64,000 nt of DNA from Bradyrhizobium sp. ORS 278 (GTDB taxonomy: Bacteria > Pseudomonadota > Alphaproteobacteria > Rhizobiales > Xanthobacteraceae). The stretch lies in contig NC_009445.1 of assembly GCF_000026145.1 (NCBI RefSeq), positions 3,410,001 to 3,474,000 of the forward strand. The letters run 5' to 3'. Positions 37,779 to 50,546 of this stretch are shown here, piece after piece; the stretch's first letter is position 1; each line of letters opens with the position of its first letter. A program made the translations under genes and the position numbers. Below the pieces are notes generated by a model that was not told the DNA's origin, did no database searches, and was given only the letters and a program-made list of their open reading frames with translations.

Positions 37779-39211
37779 GGGAGGGAGATCTCGAAGCTGG
37801 AGCCGTGACGAGTGTGTGCGAGTTGCACCTCGCCATGGTGGGCGCGGGCGATCTCGCGCACGATGGCGAGGCCGAGGCCGGTGCCTTCGGCGCGGCTGCT
37901 GACGAAGGGTTCGAACAGGCGATCCTTGATGCGGGCATCAACGCCGGGCCCGCTGTCGATGACGCGAAAGAGCAGTCGCGCGTCCTGGATCTCGGCGGCC
38001 ACGACGATCTCGCTTCGCTCCGGCGCATTCTGGATCGCGTTAAGGATCAGGTTGTCGAGCGCACGCTGCATCTGGACAGGATCGAAGCAGGCGGCCTCGG
38101 TGGCGGAGGGTGCGCGCATGTGCAATTCCAGTCCGCGACGCGCGGCCAGCTCGCGATGCGTCTCGATCGTCGCGTGCAGGAAGGCCGCGAGATCGACAGC
38201 ACGCGTGGCGGGCCGGCTCGCCTGGGTCATGGCGAGCAGATCACGCAACAACGCATCGAGCCGCGCGACCTGTTGCAGGATCGCTTCGAGCGCGCGGCCC
38301 TTGCGCGTGGGATCGGGCGAGGCGAGCGCATTCTCGGCTTTCAATCGCATCGCCGCGATCGGGTTGCGGATCTCGTGGGCGAGGTTCGCCGAGAGACGGC
38401 CGACGGCGGCAAGCCGCTCAGCCGCCGTTGCCCTTTCGCGCTCCGCTGCGAGCCGGTGGCCGGCATCGTTGACGGCATCGACCAGGCGATCGAGCTCGCG
38501 CGCGCCGGTGTGCGGCAGCTGCGGAAGGTCGGCGGCTGCGGGCGCCACGCCAAGCGCATGCTCGATAATGGCGATACGGCGCGACCACGAGGCCAGGATG
38601 AAAGCCAGCCAGATGGCCGAGCCAAGCAGCGTGAGCGCCAGCACCGAGAGACCAGTCAGCAGATGCGCGTAGGCCGGACCCTCCGCGGTGGCCGCGCGCG
38701 TCATCGTCCATGCCGTGACGTTCGGCAGCGGCCCGCGCAGCGGGCAGGCATGGACGATCAGGGTCTGCGAGCGTCCGGCGTTTTCCGTCGTCGCGGGACG
38801 GCCGCTGCGCTGGGCGTCGCCATTGACCTGCTGAATGACGCTGAGCTCTGCTGCGGGGAGATCGGTTTTCGGGCCCGTGCCCTCATAGGTCGGATAGGAA
38901 TAGGCAAGCGAGCCATGCTCGGCCTGCCAGATGCCGCCCTCGACGCCCGGCGATGCCGCCAGCGCGGACTGCACCACGGGAATGAGGTCCTGCTTGATGC
39001 GATCATCGATCGGCGCGCCGCCCCAGCCCGCGACGAAGAACTGATAGCGGTCTGCGATATCGCGGCAGCCGCGAACCACGAGATCTTGCGCGCGCGCGAC
39101 GCGCGCCTGCGACGATTGCTGAAACGACTCGACCAGAAGATAGGCCGTCGCCGCGCCGGAGACTGCCAGCATGAGCCAGAGCGCCGACAGCCGCGAGCGT
39201 AGGGAGCGCAT
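37763..39211 (-). CDS. Sensor histidine kinase, partner of the NtrC-type regulator
   Basis: A 482-residue kinase; ATG at 39211 puts the first membrane helix near the N-terminus (SALWLMLAVSGAATAYLLVE). A periplasmic sensor of about 150 residues follows, then a second helix (LLTGLSVLALTLLGSAIWLAF), HAMP-like linker, H-box LAHEIRNPIAAM and ATPase motifs NAIQNAPE, DSGPGVD and GTGLGLAIV. The ligand is unknown. It overlaps the regulator gene and forms the top of a possible four-gene unit. Confidence 0.9.
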
Positions 39212-39332
39212 CGATTGGTCCGCAATGACAAGGGATGCCTGAGCGCGCAAAGCCTTCCGCAGGACACGGATCGGTGCACGTCATCACGGAAAGGAACGCC
39301 TGATCTGCAACAATGGTTCCCGCGCTACCGGC

Positions 39333-41915
39333 TCACCGTGGCAGTGGCGCCTTCTCGGCCATGGCCTTGCGCAGGATGCGCGACAGTGACTCCACCGAGT
39401 AGGGCTTCTTGATCAGCTCGAAGCCATGATGGGCGTTCTCCGCGAGCACGTGGCTGTAGCCGGAGGTGAGCACCACCGGCAAGCCGGGAAAGCGTTCGCG
39501 GATGATGCCGGCGAGCTCCAGGCCGTTGATGCCGGGCATGATGACGTCGGAGAACACGAGATCGACCGCGAACTCGTTGTCGGCGAGGATGGCCAGCGCA
39601 TCCTGCGCGTTCGACACGCGGCGGGTGACGTAGCCGAGATCTTCAAGCAGCTCGGTCGAGAATTGCCCGACCTCGTCATTATCCTCGACCACCAGGACGC
39701 GATAGCCGCGGCCGATGGTGGCGGGCTCGATCCGCGCGACGCCGGCATCCGTGCCAGACTGCGGCGCGGCCGCCTGCGGCAGATAGATCGTGAAGGTCGC
39801 GCCATGGCCGAGCCGGCTGTCGACGGCGATGTCGCCTTCGGACTGCTTGGCGAAGCCGAACGCCTGGCTGAGGCCAAGGCCGGTGCCCTTGCCGACCTCC
39901 TTGGTCGTGAAGAACGGCTCGAAGATCGCGTTGATGTTCTGTGGTGCAATGCCGGCGCCGGTATCGCTCACCGAAATCGCGATGAAGGCACCGGGGCGCG
40001 CGGTCTGGCCGCGCAAGGACGGAATATGATCGGTCCGTTGCACGCCGATCGTCAGCCGCCCTTCGCCGTTCATGGCATCGCGCGCGTTGACCGCCAGGTT
40101 GATCAACGCGGTCTGGAATTGGGCGATGTCGGCGAGCGTGAACAGTCTGGCGTCGTCGATGGCCAGCTCGATGTGGATGCGGCTGCCGACCAGCGGACGG
40201 ATCAGCTGCACCACGCTCTCGACCTGCTCGCCGACATTGAACACTTGCGGCGTCAGCGGCTGCCGTCGCGCGAAGGCCAGCAATTGCCCGGTCAGCTTGG
40301 AGGCGCGCTCGACGGTCTCGGAGATCGCATCGACATAGCGCCGTCGCCGCTCCTCGGGCAGATCGCGCCGGCGCAGGAAATCGGTCGCCGAGCGAATGAT
40401 CGTCAGCAGATTGTTGAAGTCATGCGCGACGCCGCCGGTCAGCTGTCCCACTGCTTCCATCTTCTGCGACTGGCGCAGCAGTTCCTCACCCTGGATGCGC
40501 TCGGTGACATCGACGGCTTCGGCGACCGCGCCCATGATCGCCTCGTGCTGATCAAACAAGGGCCGCATCGACAGCTCGAAATGGCGATCGCCGTTGGCGA
40601 ATTCGAGCCGGACCTCCGTGCGGAAACTGTCGCCGGACAGCACGCGCGCGAACGCCTTGCGCAGCATGTCGCTGACGCCCGTGGTGTCGGCGAACCAGGG
40701 CGCGTTCCACAGTGGCTGGCCGATCACATCCACGCCGCCGGCGCGCATGCCCATGACGGCGATGCGATTGGCGTGGGTGATACGGCCTTCGGTGTCGAGG
40801 ATCGCCTGATATTGGTTGCTGGTGTCGAAGATGGCGCGCATGCGCGCCTCGTTGGCTTCGAGCTGGGAGGTCCGCTCGCGGATCCGCTCCTCGAGCGTTT
40901 CGTTGATGCGCCGCAGCTCGATCTCGCCTTGCTTGGCGGCGGTCACGTCATGGGCGACACCGATGAAGCCGATGTGCCGGCCGTTCGCGTCCCAGCGCGG
41001 CTGTGACTCCGAGCGCAGCCAGCGCCACTCGCCGTCCACGCGGCGATAGCGTGCCTCGAGAAAGAACGGCTTCAGCGAGCATTCGCCGGATTGCTGCTGG
41101 GCCAGGATACGCGGCAGGTCCTCCGGATGCAGCACCTTGCGCCAGTCGAAGGCCATCGCCTCGTCATGGGGCAGGCCGAGAAAGTCGACATAGGCCTGAT
41201 TGACGAAGGACCGGGTGCGATCGAGCTTGGTCACCCAGATCGGCACCGGCGCGCTGTCGGCGATCAGGCGAAAGCGCTCCTCGCTCTCGCGCAGCTTGGC
41301 CTGCGCGAGCATCTGGTCGGTGACATCGATATGCGCGCCAACCAGCCGGATGGCGCGGCCGTTGCGGTCGCGCTCGATCCTGGCGATCACCCTGATCCAG
41401 CGGATTTCGCCGTCGTTCGGACGGATGATCCGGTATTCGGTGGTATAGTCTTCCTGCTTGCTCTTGACCGCGGCGATGAAGTCCTGCTCCGCCTTGGCAC
41501 GGTCGTCCGGATGGATGCGCCGGACCCAATCCTCGTGGGTCTCGTTGGCGGCTTCGGGAGGCAGGCCGTGAATGATGAGATATTCGGGGGAGCGGCGGTT
41601 GCGAAAACCCTCGCGGAGATCGACCTCGACGCCGCCCACGCGACCGATCCGCTGGATCCGCGCCAGCTCCGCCTCGCGCTCCTGCAGCGCCCGATAGGCC
41701 TGGTCGCGGTCGCGCGCGATCTCCTCGATGTGCTGGCGCAGCTCGGCCGCGCCTGCGGCTTCCGGAAGGACTTCGTCTCGTGGCGCATCCGCGCGGTTCA
41801 TGCTGACCTGCACTGGGAGAGCAAGCGGTCGCCGGACCATTTCACCGGAGGTGTTCGGAAGGTTGGCGACATTGGGGTCAATGAAAGCAGATTGGCCAGC
41901 GATTGAGGCGGGCAA
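39333..41915 (-). CDS. PAS-rich hybrid sensor histidine kinase
   Basis: A cytoplasmic hybrid kinase of up to 860 residues. Three PAS domains are seen: about 88-215 (with [20 protein letters not shown]), about 222-340, and about 365-480. The H-box is [18 protein letters not shown], followed by [16 protein letters not shown] and GTGLGL ATPase motifs, and a C-terminal receiver with VFSDVIMPG (phospho-Asp). No output gene is adjacent. The start is uncertain: TTG at 41915, or ATG at 41801 (before NRADAPRDE) are both possible. Confidence 0.88.
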   Translation of the reverse strand: MPASIAGQSAFIDPNVANLPNTSGEMVRRPLALPVQVSMNRADAPRDEVLPEAAGAAELRQHIEEIARDRDQAYRALQEREAELARIQRIGRVGGVEVDLREGFRNRRSPEYLIIHGLPPEAANETHEDWVRRIHPDDRAKAEQDFIAAVKSKQEDYTTEYRIIRPNDGEIRWIRVIARIERDRNGRAIRLVGAHIDVTDQMLAQAKLRESEERFRLIADSAPVPIWVTKLDRTRSFVNQAYVDFLGLPHDEAMAFDWRKVLHPEDLPRILAQQQSGECSLKPFFLEARYRRVDGEWRWLRSESQPRWDANGRHIGFIGVAHDVTAAKQGEIELRRINETLEERIRERTSQLEANEARMRAIFDTSNQYQAILDTEGRITHANRIAVMGMRAGGVDVIGQPLWNAPWFADTTGVSDMLRKAFARVLSGDSFRTEVRLEFANGDRHFELSMRPLFDQHEAIMGAVAEAVDVTERIQGEELLRQSQKMEAVGQLTGGVAHDFNNLLTIIRSATDFLRRRDLPEERRRRYVDAISETVERASKLTGQLLAFARRQPLTPQVFNVGEQVESVVQLIRPLVGSRIHIELAIDDARLFTLADIAQFQTALINLAVNARDAMNGEGRLTIGVQRTDHIPSLRGQTARPGAFIAISVSDTGAGIAPQNINAIFEPFFTTKEVGKGTGLGLSQAFGFAKQSEGDIAVDSRLGHGATFTIYLPQAAAPQSGTDAGVARIEPATIGRGYRVLVVEDNDEVGQFSTELLEDLGYVTRRVSNAQDALAILADNEFAVDLVFSDVIMPGINGLELAGIIRERFPGLPVVLTSGYSHVLAENAHHGFELIKKPYSVESLSRILRKAMAEKAPLPR

Positions 41916-42028
41916 ACGCCCGCATGACGTGAACGTCGAGGCAGATAAAAAGTTCCGCAGCGGCGGAACGGACTGTTACTGTCGTGCGTCGTCAGGCGCT
42001 GAACAACCGCAACACGTAGGTCCATACC

Positions 42029-43156
42029 GTGAAGCTCTTCGTCTGTCAGGCCTGCAAGAACATCCTGTATTTCGAGAACCGCAGCTGCGGACGCTGCGGC
42101 CATCAGCTCGCGTTCATGCCGGAGAGCCAGACGCTGTCGGCGATCGAGCCGGCCGACGACGGCTTTCGCACGCTGGCCGACGGCAAGACCGGACGGTTCT
42201 TCTGCGCGAATGCCGAGCATGACGCCTGCAACTGGCTGCTCGAGATCGGCGAGACCGCAGGATTCTGCCGCGCCTGCCGGCACAATGGCACCATCCCCAA
42301 TCTGTCCGACCCGGCGCAACTTGCCGGTTGGCGCGAACTGGAGGTGGCCAAGCACCGGCTGCTGTATTCGCTGATCCGCTGGAAGCTGCCGCTGAAAACG
42401 CGGATCGAGGATCCGCAGCACGGGCTGATCTTCAACTTCCTGGCCGATGATCCCACCGGCCAGCAGAAGGTTATGACCGGTCACGACAACGGCCTGATCA
42501 CGATCGCGCTCGCCGAAGCCGACGACATCGAGCGCGAGCGCCGCCGGCTGGAGATGGACGAGCCGTACCGCACCTTGCTCGGGCATTTCCGCCACGAGGT
42601 CGGGCATTATTTCTGGGACGTGCTGGTGCGCGATGCCGGCAGGCTCGACGCCTGCCGCGCCGTGTTCGGCGACGACAGCCAGGATTATGGTGAGGCGCTG
42701 AAGCGCCACTACGATCAGGGCGCCCCGGCGAATTGGCAGGACAATTTCGTCTCGGCCTATGCGACAACCCATCCCTGGGAAGACTTCGCCGAGACCTGGG
42801 CGCACTATCTGCACATCGTCGACACGCTGGAAATGGCCTCCGAGTTCGGCATCGAGATCGATCCGCCGGCTGACCAGATCGGCGGGCTGACCGCGCGGGT
42901 CACCTTCGATCCGTATGTGGTCAAAGACATCGATAGGATCGTCAATGCCTGGCTGCCGTTCACCTTCGCCATGAATAGCGTGGCCCGGGCGATGGGCGCG
43001 CGCGATCTCTATCCCTTTATCCTGACGCCTCCCGTCATCGAAAAGCTCGGCTTCATCCATGAGCTGGTGCGCCATGGCGCGCTGCAGACCACGACGGCGC
43101 CTCTGGCGCCGGAAAAGCCGCAGGCCGAACAGAAGGAGGAGGCCGGGGCGGTATGA
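42029..43156 (+). CDS. Zinc-ribbon putative metallopeptidase (Peptidase_Mx type)
   Basis: A 375-residue soluble protein. The N-terminus holds a zinc ribbon (CQACKNILYFENRSCGRCG), a further Cys cluster lies near residues 60-85 (CRACRHNG), and the peptidase-like part has HEVGHYFW (HExxH) near residue 190 with a downstream Glu in DFAETWAHYLH. This matches the putative zinc-binding metallopeptidase family of unknown substrate. The C-terminal 20 residues are Glu/Lys-rich and probably flexible. It is monocistronic as far as spacing shows. Confidence 0.85.
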   Translation: MKLFVCQACKNILYFENRSCGRCGHQLAFMPESQTLSAIEPADDGFRTLADGKTGRFFCANAEHDACNWLLEIGETAGFCRACRHNGTIPNLSDPAQLAGWRELEVAKHRLLYSLIRWKLPLKTRIEDPQHGLIFNFLADDPTGQQKVMTGHDNGLITIALAEADDIERERRRLEMDEPYRTLLGHFRHEVGHYFWDVLVRDAGRLDACRAVFGDDSQDYGEALKRHYDQGAPANWQDNFVSAYATTHPWEDFAETWAHYLHIVDTLEMASEFGIEIDPPADQIGGLTARVTFDPYVVKDIDRIVNAWLPFTFAMNSVARAMGARDLYPFILTPPVIEKLGFIHELVRHGALQTTTAPLAPEKPQAEQKEEAGAV

Positions 43157-43227
43157 ACCCGGCCTTGACTCCTGAGAACATAAAGTGAACAAAGGCGGTC
43201 GCAGATATCGACCAGGGCGATCCTCCG

Positions 43228-43434
43228 ATGCCGACCCAAGCCCGCTCAACTCCCGAGGACGACGAACTCGAGGTCGCCGTGGACCAGGCGATTGCCGCCT
43301 GCGGTGGTGATCTCAGAGCCACCATTCGCGCGCTGATCGTTGCGAATGATTATCTGGAGACGGAAGTCGGCGAGCTGATGAAAGCGGTGTCGCACGCCTA
43401 TACGCGGGGACGTTTCCACAGCTATTCCGGCTGA
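43228..43434 (+). CDS. Small conserved helical protein
   Basis: A 68-residue protein, acidic at the N-terminus and helical in the middle (DQAIAACGGDLRATIRALIV, then ANDYLETEVGELMKAVS), ending in GRFHSYSG. The layout suggests a small helical hairpin. No family name is recognised, but the codon use and clean start support a real gene. It lies between the metallopeptidase and carboxylase genes. Confidence 0.65.
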   Translation: MPTQARSTPEDDELEVAVDQAIAACGGDLRATIRALIVANDYLETEVGELMKAVSHAYTRGRFHSYSG

Positions 43435-43587
43435 CGGGACAGCGCGACTGGCATGCCTCGAAGAACGGCTTGATCTGACGCAAGGCGGGTTGCGCGCGGG
43501 CCATTTTGCTATAGACGAACCGGTCAAGCTCGCGGTCCGTTGCTGCGCCGCGTGCGGGGAGCCCGCCCAAAGGTATCAAGAAAAAAC

Positions 43588-45603
<2,016 letters not shown>

Positions 45604-45620
45604 TCAGTCCAACCGCCGTC

Positions 45621-45694
45621 ATTGCGAGCGAAGCGACGCAATCCAGGGCTCGGCACGCCACTCTGGATTGCTTCGTCGCTTCGCTCCTCGCGAT
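45621..45694. repeat. ATTGCGAGCG-type palindromic repeat
   Basis: Inverted arms ATTGCGAGCGAAGCGACG / CGTCGCTTCGCTC..CGCGAT flank ATCCAG..CTGGAT. It is a near copy of the 29495 repeat and sits 19 bp before the next gene, so it would lie in its leader. Confidence 0.75.
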
Positions 45695-45713
45695 GCCGAG
45701 AGAGGAGCCCGGA

Positions 45714-46580
45714 ATGACTTTCCGTCTGCGTCGGGAGGCGCTTCGCACGATCCTCACCAGCGATCGCTGCGTGAACCCCGGCTCCGTCTACGACGCGATC
45801 TCGATCCGCATCGCCGAGGATCTCGGCTTTCCGCTCGGCATGTTCGGCGGCTCGGCGGCGTCGCTGGCCATTCTCGGCGATCCCGACATCGCGCTGATCA
45901 CGCTTACCGAGCTCGCCGAGCAGATGCGGCGGATGTCGCGCGCGGCGGTGCTGCCGGTGCTGGTCGATGCCGACCACGGCTACGGCAATGCGATGAACGT
46001 CCGCCGCACGGTGCAGGAGCTGGAGGCCGCCGGGGCCGCCGGCCTCACCATCGAGGACACGTCGCTGCCGCAGGCCTATGGCGCGGCCAAGCCGCAGCTG
46101 ATCTCGTTGGATGAAGGCGTCGGCAAGGTGAAGGCCGCGCTCGATGGCCGCGGCGATTCCTCGCTGGTGATCCTCGGGCGCACTGGCGCTGTCTCGATCA
46201 CCTCGCTCGACGACGCGATTGCTCGCGCCAGGGTCTATGAGACCTGCGGCGTCGACGGTCTTTTCTTCACCGGCATCACGACGCGCGATCAGCTCGATGC
46301 GATCGCGGCGGCGACGAACTTGCCGATCGTGCTGGGCGGTGCGCCGGAAGAGATGTCCGACCTCGGCTATCTCGCCTCGCGCCGCGTCCGGATCGCGCTG
46401 CAGGGACATGCGCCGATCGCAGCCGCGACGCAGGCGGTGTACGACACGCTGAAGGCGCTGCGTGATGGCGTGTCACCAAAACAGCTCAAGGGACTGCCGT
46501 CGGCCGAGCTGACGTCGCGCGTGATGCGTGAGGCCGACGTCAAGAAACGGCTGCGCGATTTTCTGGGGCTCGGATCGTGA
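45714..46580 (+). CDS. Oxaloacetate decarboxylase-like, isocitrate lyase/PEP mutase superfamily
   Basis: A 288-residue TIM-barrel enzyme. ATG at 45714 follows AGAGAGGAG. Metal and substrate motifs are [17 protein letters not shown] and [13 protein letters not shown]; a residue stretch LGRTGAV follows. The sequence most resembles the PA4872-type oxaloacetate decarboxylases rather than lyases with a catalytic Cys. It would convert oxaloacetate to pyruvate and CO2. Its stop is overlapped by the acylphosphatase start. Confidence 0.8.
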   Translation: MTFRLRREALRTILTSDRCVNPGSVYDAISIRIAEDLGFPLGMFGGSAASLAILGDPDIALITLTELAEQMRRMSRAAVLPVLVDADHGYGNAMNVRRTVQELEAAGAAGLTIEDTSLPQAYGAAKPQLISLDEGVGKVKAALDGRGDSSLVILGRTGAVSITSLDDAIARARVYETCGVDGLFFTGITTRDQLDAIAAATNLPIVLGGAPEEMSDLGYLASRRVRIALQGHAPIAAATQAVYDTLKALRDGVSPKQLKGLPSAELTSRVMREADVKKRLRDFLGLGS

Positions 46581-46879
46581 GCGATCTGACCATGGTCCAT
46601 GTCATCGTGCGCGGCCGCGTTCAGGGCGTCGGCTATCGAGCCTGGGTCGAGGATCAGGCCATTCTGAACGGCCTCGGAGGCTGGGTCCGCAACCGCACCG
46701 ACCGCAGCGTCGAGGCCGTCTTCGCCGGCCCTGCCGATGACGTCGCCGTCATGGTCGCCGCCTGCCGAAACGGGCCGCCGGCTGCGCGCGTCGACAATGT
46801 CGCGGACACGCCGGCCACGGTCGATCAACTCGCGCTGCGCCGGCCCGGCGAAGAGTTCTCCGTCCTGCCGACGGTCTAG
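46577..46879 (+). CDS. acyP: Acylphosphatase
   Basis: A 100-residue acylphosphatase; [19 protein letters not shown] holds the phosphate loop and catalytic Arg, and [17 protein letters not shown] holds the catalytic Asn. It hydrolyses acyl phosphates such as acetyl phosphate. GTG start overlaps the previous stop (GTGA), implying coupled translation with the decarboxylase-like gene. Confidence 0.92.
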   Translation: MSDLTMVHVIVRGRVQGVGYRAWVEDQAILNGLGGWVRNRTDRSVEAVFAGPADDVAVMVAACRNGPPAARVDNVADTPATVDQLALRRPGEEFSVLPTV

Positions 46880-46888
46880 CTGCGGCGC

Positions 46889-47698
46889 TCACCGGGCTGA
46901 AATCACCAGCCCCTGGATCTGCCCCTCGACCGGTCCATCTCCGAAGCGTTGCCGGATCGCGTTCGCGGCCGCTTGCGTCACGGTGGCGAGGTCCGGCGTG
47001 CCCCGCGCCTCGATCTCGCCGCGCATCGGCGTACCCTGGCAGTAGGCAATGGCGGGCTCCTGCGCAGAGGCGGCGCGGCTGCGGTGAGGCAGCGTCTCGA
47101 TGATGATATCGGAGAAGCCGGCGTCGCCCAGGTCGGCCCGGATCTTCACCGGATCGAAATAGCCATGCGGCGCGCGGGTGAAGAACTGGGGCGGGTTGTC
47201 TGAGAAGATCTGTTGCAGCGTCTCATGCACCACGTGGGCGAACTCGTTGTCCTCGATCCGGTCCCACACGTTAAAGACGAAGCGTCCGCCCGGCCTGAGC
47301 ACGCGGCGCGCCTCGGCATAGCCCTTGACGCGATCCGGGAAGAACATCACGCCGAACTGGCACGCGACGACATCGAAGCTCGCATCGGCAAAGGGCAGGG
47401 CCAGCGCATCGGCCTGTTGGAAGCTGATGCGGTCAGCGCCGGCGAGATGGGTCCTCGCCTGCATCAGCATGGGTTCGTTGAGGTCGGTGGCCGTCATGCG
47501 CACCTCCGGCGGCAGCGCCGCATGAAGCGCCCGGGTCACGACGCCGGTTCCCGCCGCCGTCTCCAGCACCTGGCCAGGCTTTGCCTTCGCAATACGGCCT
47601 GCAAGATCATGTGCATAGGGCGTGAAGATCAGCGGAACCAGCAGCTCGTCGTAGATCTGCGGGATCGAACCGGTGAAGGCCTTGTCGGATGCCGTCAT
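46889..47698 (-). CDS. SAM-dependent methyltransferase (UbiE-like fold)
   Basis: A 269-residue class I methyltransferase. Motif I reads VLETAAGTGVVTRAL, the acidic loop TATDLNEPMLMQA, post I QQADALALPFADASFDVVACQ and motif III RRVLRPGGRFVFNVWD. This is the UbiE/Methyltransf_11 type with substrate unknown. ATG at 47698 gives the normal N-terminus. It diverges from the GbsR-type regulator across about 155 bp, so the regulator may control it. Confidence 0.85.
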   Translation of the reverse strand: MTASDKAFTGSIPQIYDELLVPLIFTPYAHDLAGRIAKAKPGQVLETAAGTGVVTRALHAALPPEVRMTATDLNEPMLMQARTHLAGADRISFQQADALALPFADASFDVVACQFGVMFFPDRVKGYAEARRVLRPGGRFVFNVWDRIEDNEFAHVVHETLQQIFSDNPPQFFTRAPHGYFDPVKIRADLGDAGFSDIIIETLPHRSRAASAQEPAIAYCQGTPMRGEIEARGTPDLATVTQAAANAIRQRFGDGPVEGQIQGLVISAR

Positions 47699-47853
47699 GG
47701 CTGGCTCCTGTTCCAGGTGTGGCGGAGAAACGTCAGGGCGGTGGTCGTCGGCGGACGAAGTCCGCGCCCTCATCTGCGTCTTGCCAATCGGGCCTGCGGT
47801 TCAGCTAGGCGTTCACTCTTGACATCTGCCTCCATCGGTCAGATATTTCTGTC

Positions 47854-48423
47854 ATGACAGAAATTACAGGCAAAAAGAAGCTTCCTCCCGCCGTCGAGCG
47901 CTTCATCCTCAACTGGGGCGACATGGGTGACCAATGGGGCGTGAACCGCTCGGTCAGCCAGATCCATGGCCTGCTGTATCTCGCCGAGAAGCCGATGACC
48001 GCGGAGGACATCGCCGAGACGCTCGGGATGGCGCGCTCCAACGTCTCCAACTCGCTCAAGGAGCTGCTCGCCTGGGACCTGATCCGGCGCGTGCCGATCA
48101 TGGGCGACCGCCGCGATCATTTCGAGGCGGAGACCGACATCTGGGAGGTCGCGCAGCGCATCGCCGCCGGCCGCAAGGAGCGCGAGATCGATCCGGCGAT
48201 CGCCGCGCTGCGCGCCTGCGTCGCGGAGGCGACCGCCGATCCCGCGATCAGCGCGGTCGCGGCCAGGCGACTCAAGGACATGCTGGCGTTCACCGAACTG
48301 GTCGACCGCTGGTACGCGCAGATGCTGAGGGTGCCGCGGCCCCGTCTGGTCGCGCTGATCAAGCTCGGCGAGAAGATCGCAAATCTGCTGCCGTCGGGTC
48401 GATCCAGGTCCGGCAGCGATTAG
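47854..48423 (+). CDS. GbsR/MarR-type transcription regulator
   Basis: A 189-residue winged-helix regulator of the GbsR group. NWGDMGDQWGVNRSVSQIHG and LLYLAEKPMTAEDIAETLG precede the recognition helix MARSNVSNSLKELLAWDLI; the wing has RDHFEAETDIWEV. The C-terminal half is a helical dimer domain. It is followed after 16 bp by DUF4166 and epimerase genes and diverges from the methyltransferase, either or both of which may be its targets. Confidence 0.88.
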   Translation: MTEITGKKKLPPAVERFILNWGDMGDQWGVNRSVSQIHGLLYLAEKPMTAEDIAETLGMARSNVSNSLKELLAWDLIRRVPIMGDRRDHFEAETDIWEVAQRIAAGRKEREIDPAIAALRACVAEATADPAISAVAARRLKDMLAFTELVDRWYAQMLRVPRPRLVALIKLGEKIANLLPSGRSRSGSD

Positions 48424-48439
48424 GTCAGAGGAGGGCGCC

Positions 48440-49099
48440 ATGGTGAGTCTACGACAACTCGGATCAACAACGCCCTCCAACGCCAGGCTGCACGACGATC
48501 ACAGATTCCGGGCGCTGCTGTCGCCGGAGGATTGGGGCCGGCTGCCGGTCTCGATCTGGCGGCGCTTCTCCAAGCGGCTCGCCGATGGCGCGACCGTCGT
48601 CTATGTCGGCGAGGTCGATCAGGCCGAAATGAGTCGCGCCGGCTTCTGGTTTGCGCAGGCCGCGCGGCTGATCGGCGGGCCGCTGCCGACCACGGCGAAT
48701 ACCGACGTGCCGATGATCGTCGCGGTGACGGAAGATGCCGCAAGCGGCGGCCAGATCTGGACCCGCATCTGCGGCCGGCCGCAAGGCTTTCCGCAGGTGA
48801 TCCATTCGGCCAAGCGCTTCGCCGGCCCGACCGGGCTGGAGGAATATCTCGGCTGGGGCCTCAGCATGAGCCTGCGCGTCTGCGTGAGCGATGGTGCGCT
48901 CGCCTTTCACAGTGCCGGCTACACGCTTGCAATCGCCGGCCGGCGCTGGCGGCTGCCGGCCTGGCTGACGCCGGGCGATCTCACCGTCACGCATTCCGAT
49001 CTCGGCGGCGGTGCCTTCCGCTTCGCGCTCGAGATCGTCCATCCGCGCTTCGGCCGGATCATCCGCCAGAGCGCCACGTTCCGGGAGTCCGCACCATGA
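48440..49099 (+). CDS. DUF4166 protein
   Basis: A 219-residue protein matching DUF4166: RFRALLSPEDWGRLP at the start, FAQAARLIGGPLPT in the middle, and an end with FRFALEIVHPRFGRIIRQ. The family is of unknown function and is elsewhere found fused to or beside dehydrogenases. Here the next gene, an epimerase-family protein, overlaps its stop (ATGA), which supports a joint role. Confidence 0.82.
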   Translation: MVSLRQLGSTTPSNARLHDDHRFRALLSPEDWGRLPVSIWRRFSKRLADGATVVYVGEVDQAEMSRAGFWFAQAARLIGGPLPTTANTDVPMIVAVTEDAASGGQIWTRICGRPQGFPQVIHSAKRFAGPTGLEEYLGWGLSMSLRVCVSDGALAFHSAGYTLAIAGRRWRLPAWLTPGDLTVTHSDLGGGAFRFALEIVHPRFGRIIRQSATFRESAP

Positions 49100-50532
49100 C
49101 GCCGCTGCTCTGGTCCCTGATCGCCCTCCAGGTCGCGATGGGCGTGTTCGACACGTTCTATCACCACGAATTCACCGAGCGGCTCGCCTGGCGGCCGTCG
49201 CAGCGGGACGAGCTGAAGCTGCATGGCGCGCGCAATCTGCTCTATGCCGTGCTGTTTGCCGTGCTCGGCTGGTGTGAGCCGAACGGCCTGTTCGCGATAG
49301 CAGTCCTCGCGGTGCTTATCGCCGAGATCGCCATCACCCTGACCGACTTCGTCGAGGAGGACCTGACGCGCAAGCTGCCGCCGAGCGAACGCATCAATCA
49401 TACGCTGCTCGCGATCAACTACGGCGCCATCCTGATGCTGCTGGTGCCCGTGCTGATCGCCTGGGCGATGCGGCCCTCCGCAATCGTTTTGGCTTATGCG
49501 GGCTGGCTGAGCTGGATTGCCGCCGCCGCTGCGGTGGGCGCGAGCCTGTGCGGCCTGCGCGACTTCACGGCCGCGGCGCGACTGGCGCGGATGTCGCAGC
49601 CCGATGCGAGCGGACTGGTCGGCGCGCTGCCGCCGGCGCAGACGATCCTCGTCACCGGCGCGACCGGGTTCATCGGCGCGCGTCTCGTCGCGAGCCTTAC
49701 AGCGGCGGGCCATCATGTCATCGCGCTGGTGCGCGCTCCCGGCCGCGCCGCCGCATTGCCGCCGCCGCTCACCTTGATCACCGGCCTCGATCAGCTCGCC
49801 TCCGATACGCGCATCGACGCAATCGTCAATCTCGCCGGCGAGCCGATCGGCAACGCGCCCTGGACGGCGGCCAAGCGCGCCGCGATCCTGCAGTCGCGGC
49901 TCGCCACGACGGAAGCCGTCGTGGGCCTGATCGCGCGGCTCGATCGCAAGCCGAAGGTTCTGGTCAATGGCTCCGCCATCGGCTGGTATGGCCTGTGGCA
50001 GGACCAGCCGCTGACGGAGTCCGCGAAGTCGCATGCCTGCTTCAGCCACGACCTCTGCGAAGCCTGGGAGCAGGCGGCCCGAGGTGCGGAGGCGCATGGC
50101 GTGCGCGTGGCGCTGTTGCGGATCGGACTCGTCGTCGGCCGCGACGGCGGTTTCCTGGCGCGGATGCTGACGCCGTTCGAGTTCGGCCTCGGCGGGCCGC
50201 TCGGCTCCGGCGCGCAATGGATGTCGTGGATCGAGCGCGACGATCTCATCCGCCTGATCGCGCATGTCATCGCGACCGACGCGATGGGCGGCCCCATTAA
50301 CGCGACGGCGCCGCTGCCGGTGCGCAATGTCACCTTCACCGCCGAACTCGCGCGTTGTTTGCGGCGTCCGGCCATCCTGCGGGTGCCGGCGGGGCTGCTG
50401 CGCCGGATCGGCGGCGACTTTGCCGAGGAACTGCTGCTCGGCGGCCAGCGTGTGGTGCCGAACAAGGCGTTGTCGAGCGGCTTCGTGTTTCGTCATCAGA
50501 GCCTGCGCAGCGCGCTCGAATCGGTCCTGTGA
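49096..50532 (+). CDS. Membrane domain fused to TIGR01777-type NAD(P)-epimerase
   Basis: A 478-residue fusion. Residues 1-150 hold about four membrane helices (LLWSLIALQVAMGVFDTFYH, LLYAVLFAVLGW, LLAINYGAILMLLVPVLIAW). From about 178 a Rossmann domain of the YfcH/SDR39U1 type starts (ILVTGATGFIGARLVASL), with VNLAGEPIGNAPWTAAKR and NGSAIGWYG, and the C-terminal DUF1731-like end (LLLGGQRVVPNKALSSGF). It should bind NAD(P) at the membrane; the substrate is unknown. Start ATG is nested in the DUF4166 stop. Confidence 0.85.
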   Translation: MTPLLWSLIALQVAMGVFDTFYHHEFTERLAWRPSQRDELKLHGARNLLYAVLFAVLGWCEPNGLFAIAVLAVLIAEIAITLTDFVEEDLTRKLPPSERINHTLLAINYGAILMLLVPVLIAWAMRPSAIVLAYAGWLSWIAAAAAVGASLCGLRDFTAAARLARMSQPDASGLVGALPPAQTILVTGATGFIGARLVASLTAAGHHVIALVRAPGRAAALPPPLTLITGLDQLASDTRIDAIVNLAGEPIGNAPWTAAKRAAILQSRLATTEAVVGLIARLDRKPKVLVNGSAIGWYGLWQDQPLTESAKSHACFSHDLCEAWEQAARGAEAHGVRVALLRIGLVVGRDGGFLARMLTPFEFGLGGPLGSGAQWMSWIERDDLIRLIAHVIATDAMGGPINATAPLPVRNVTFTAELARCLRRPAILRVPAGLLRRIGGDFAEELLLGGQRVVPNKALSSGFVFRHQSLRSALESVL

Positions 50533-50546
50533 GATGCGCGCGTCGG

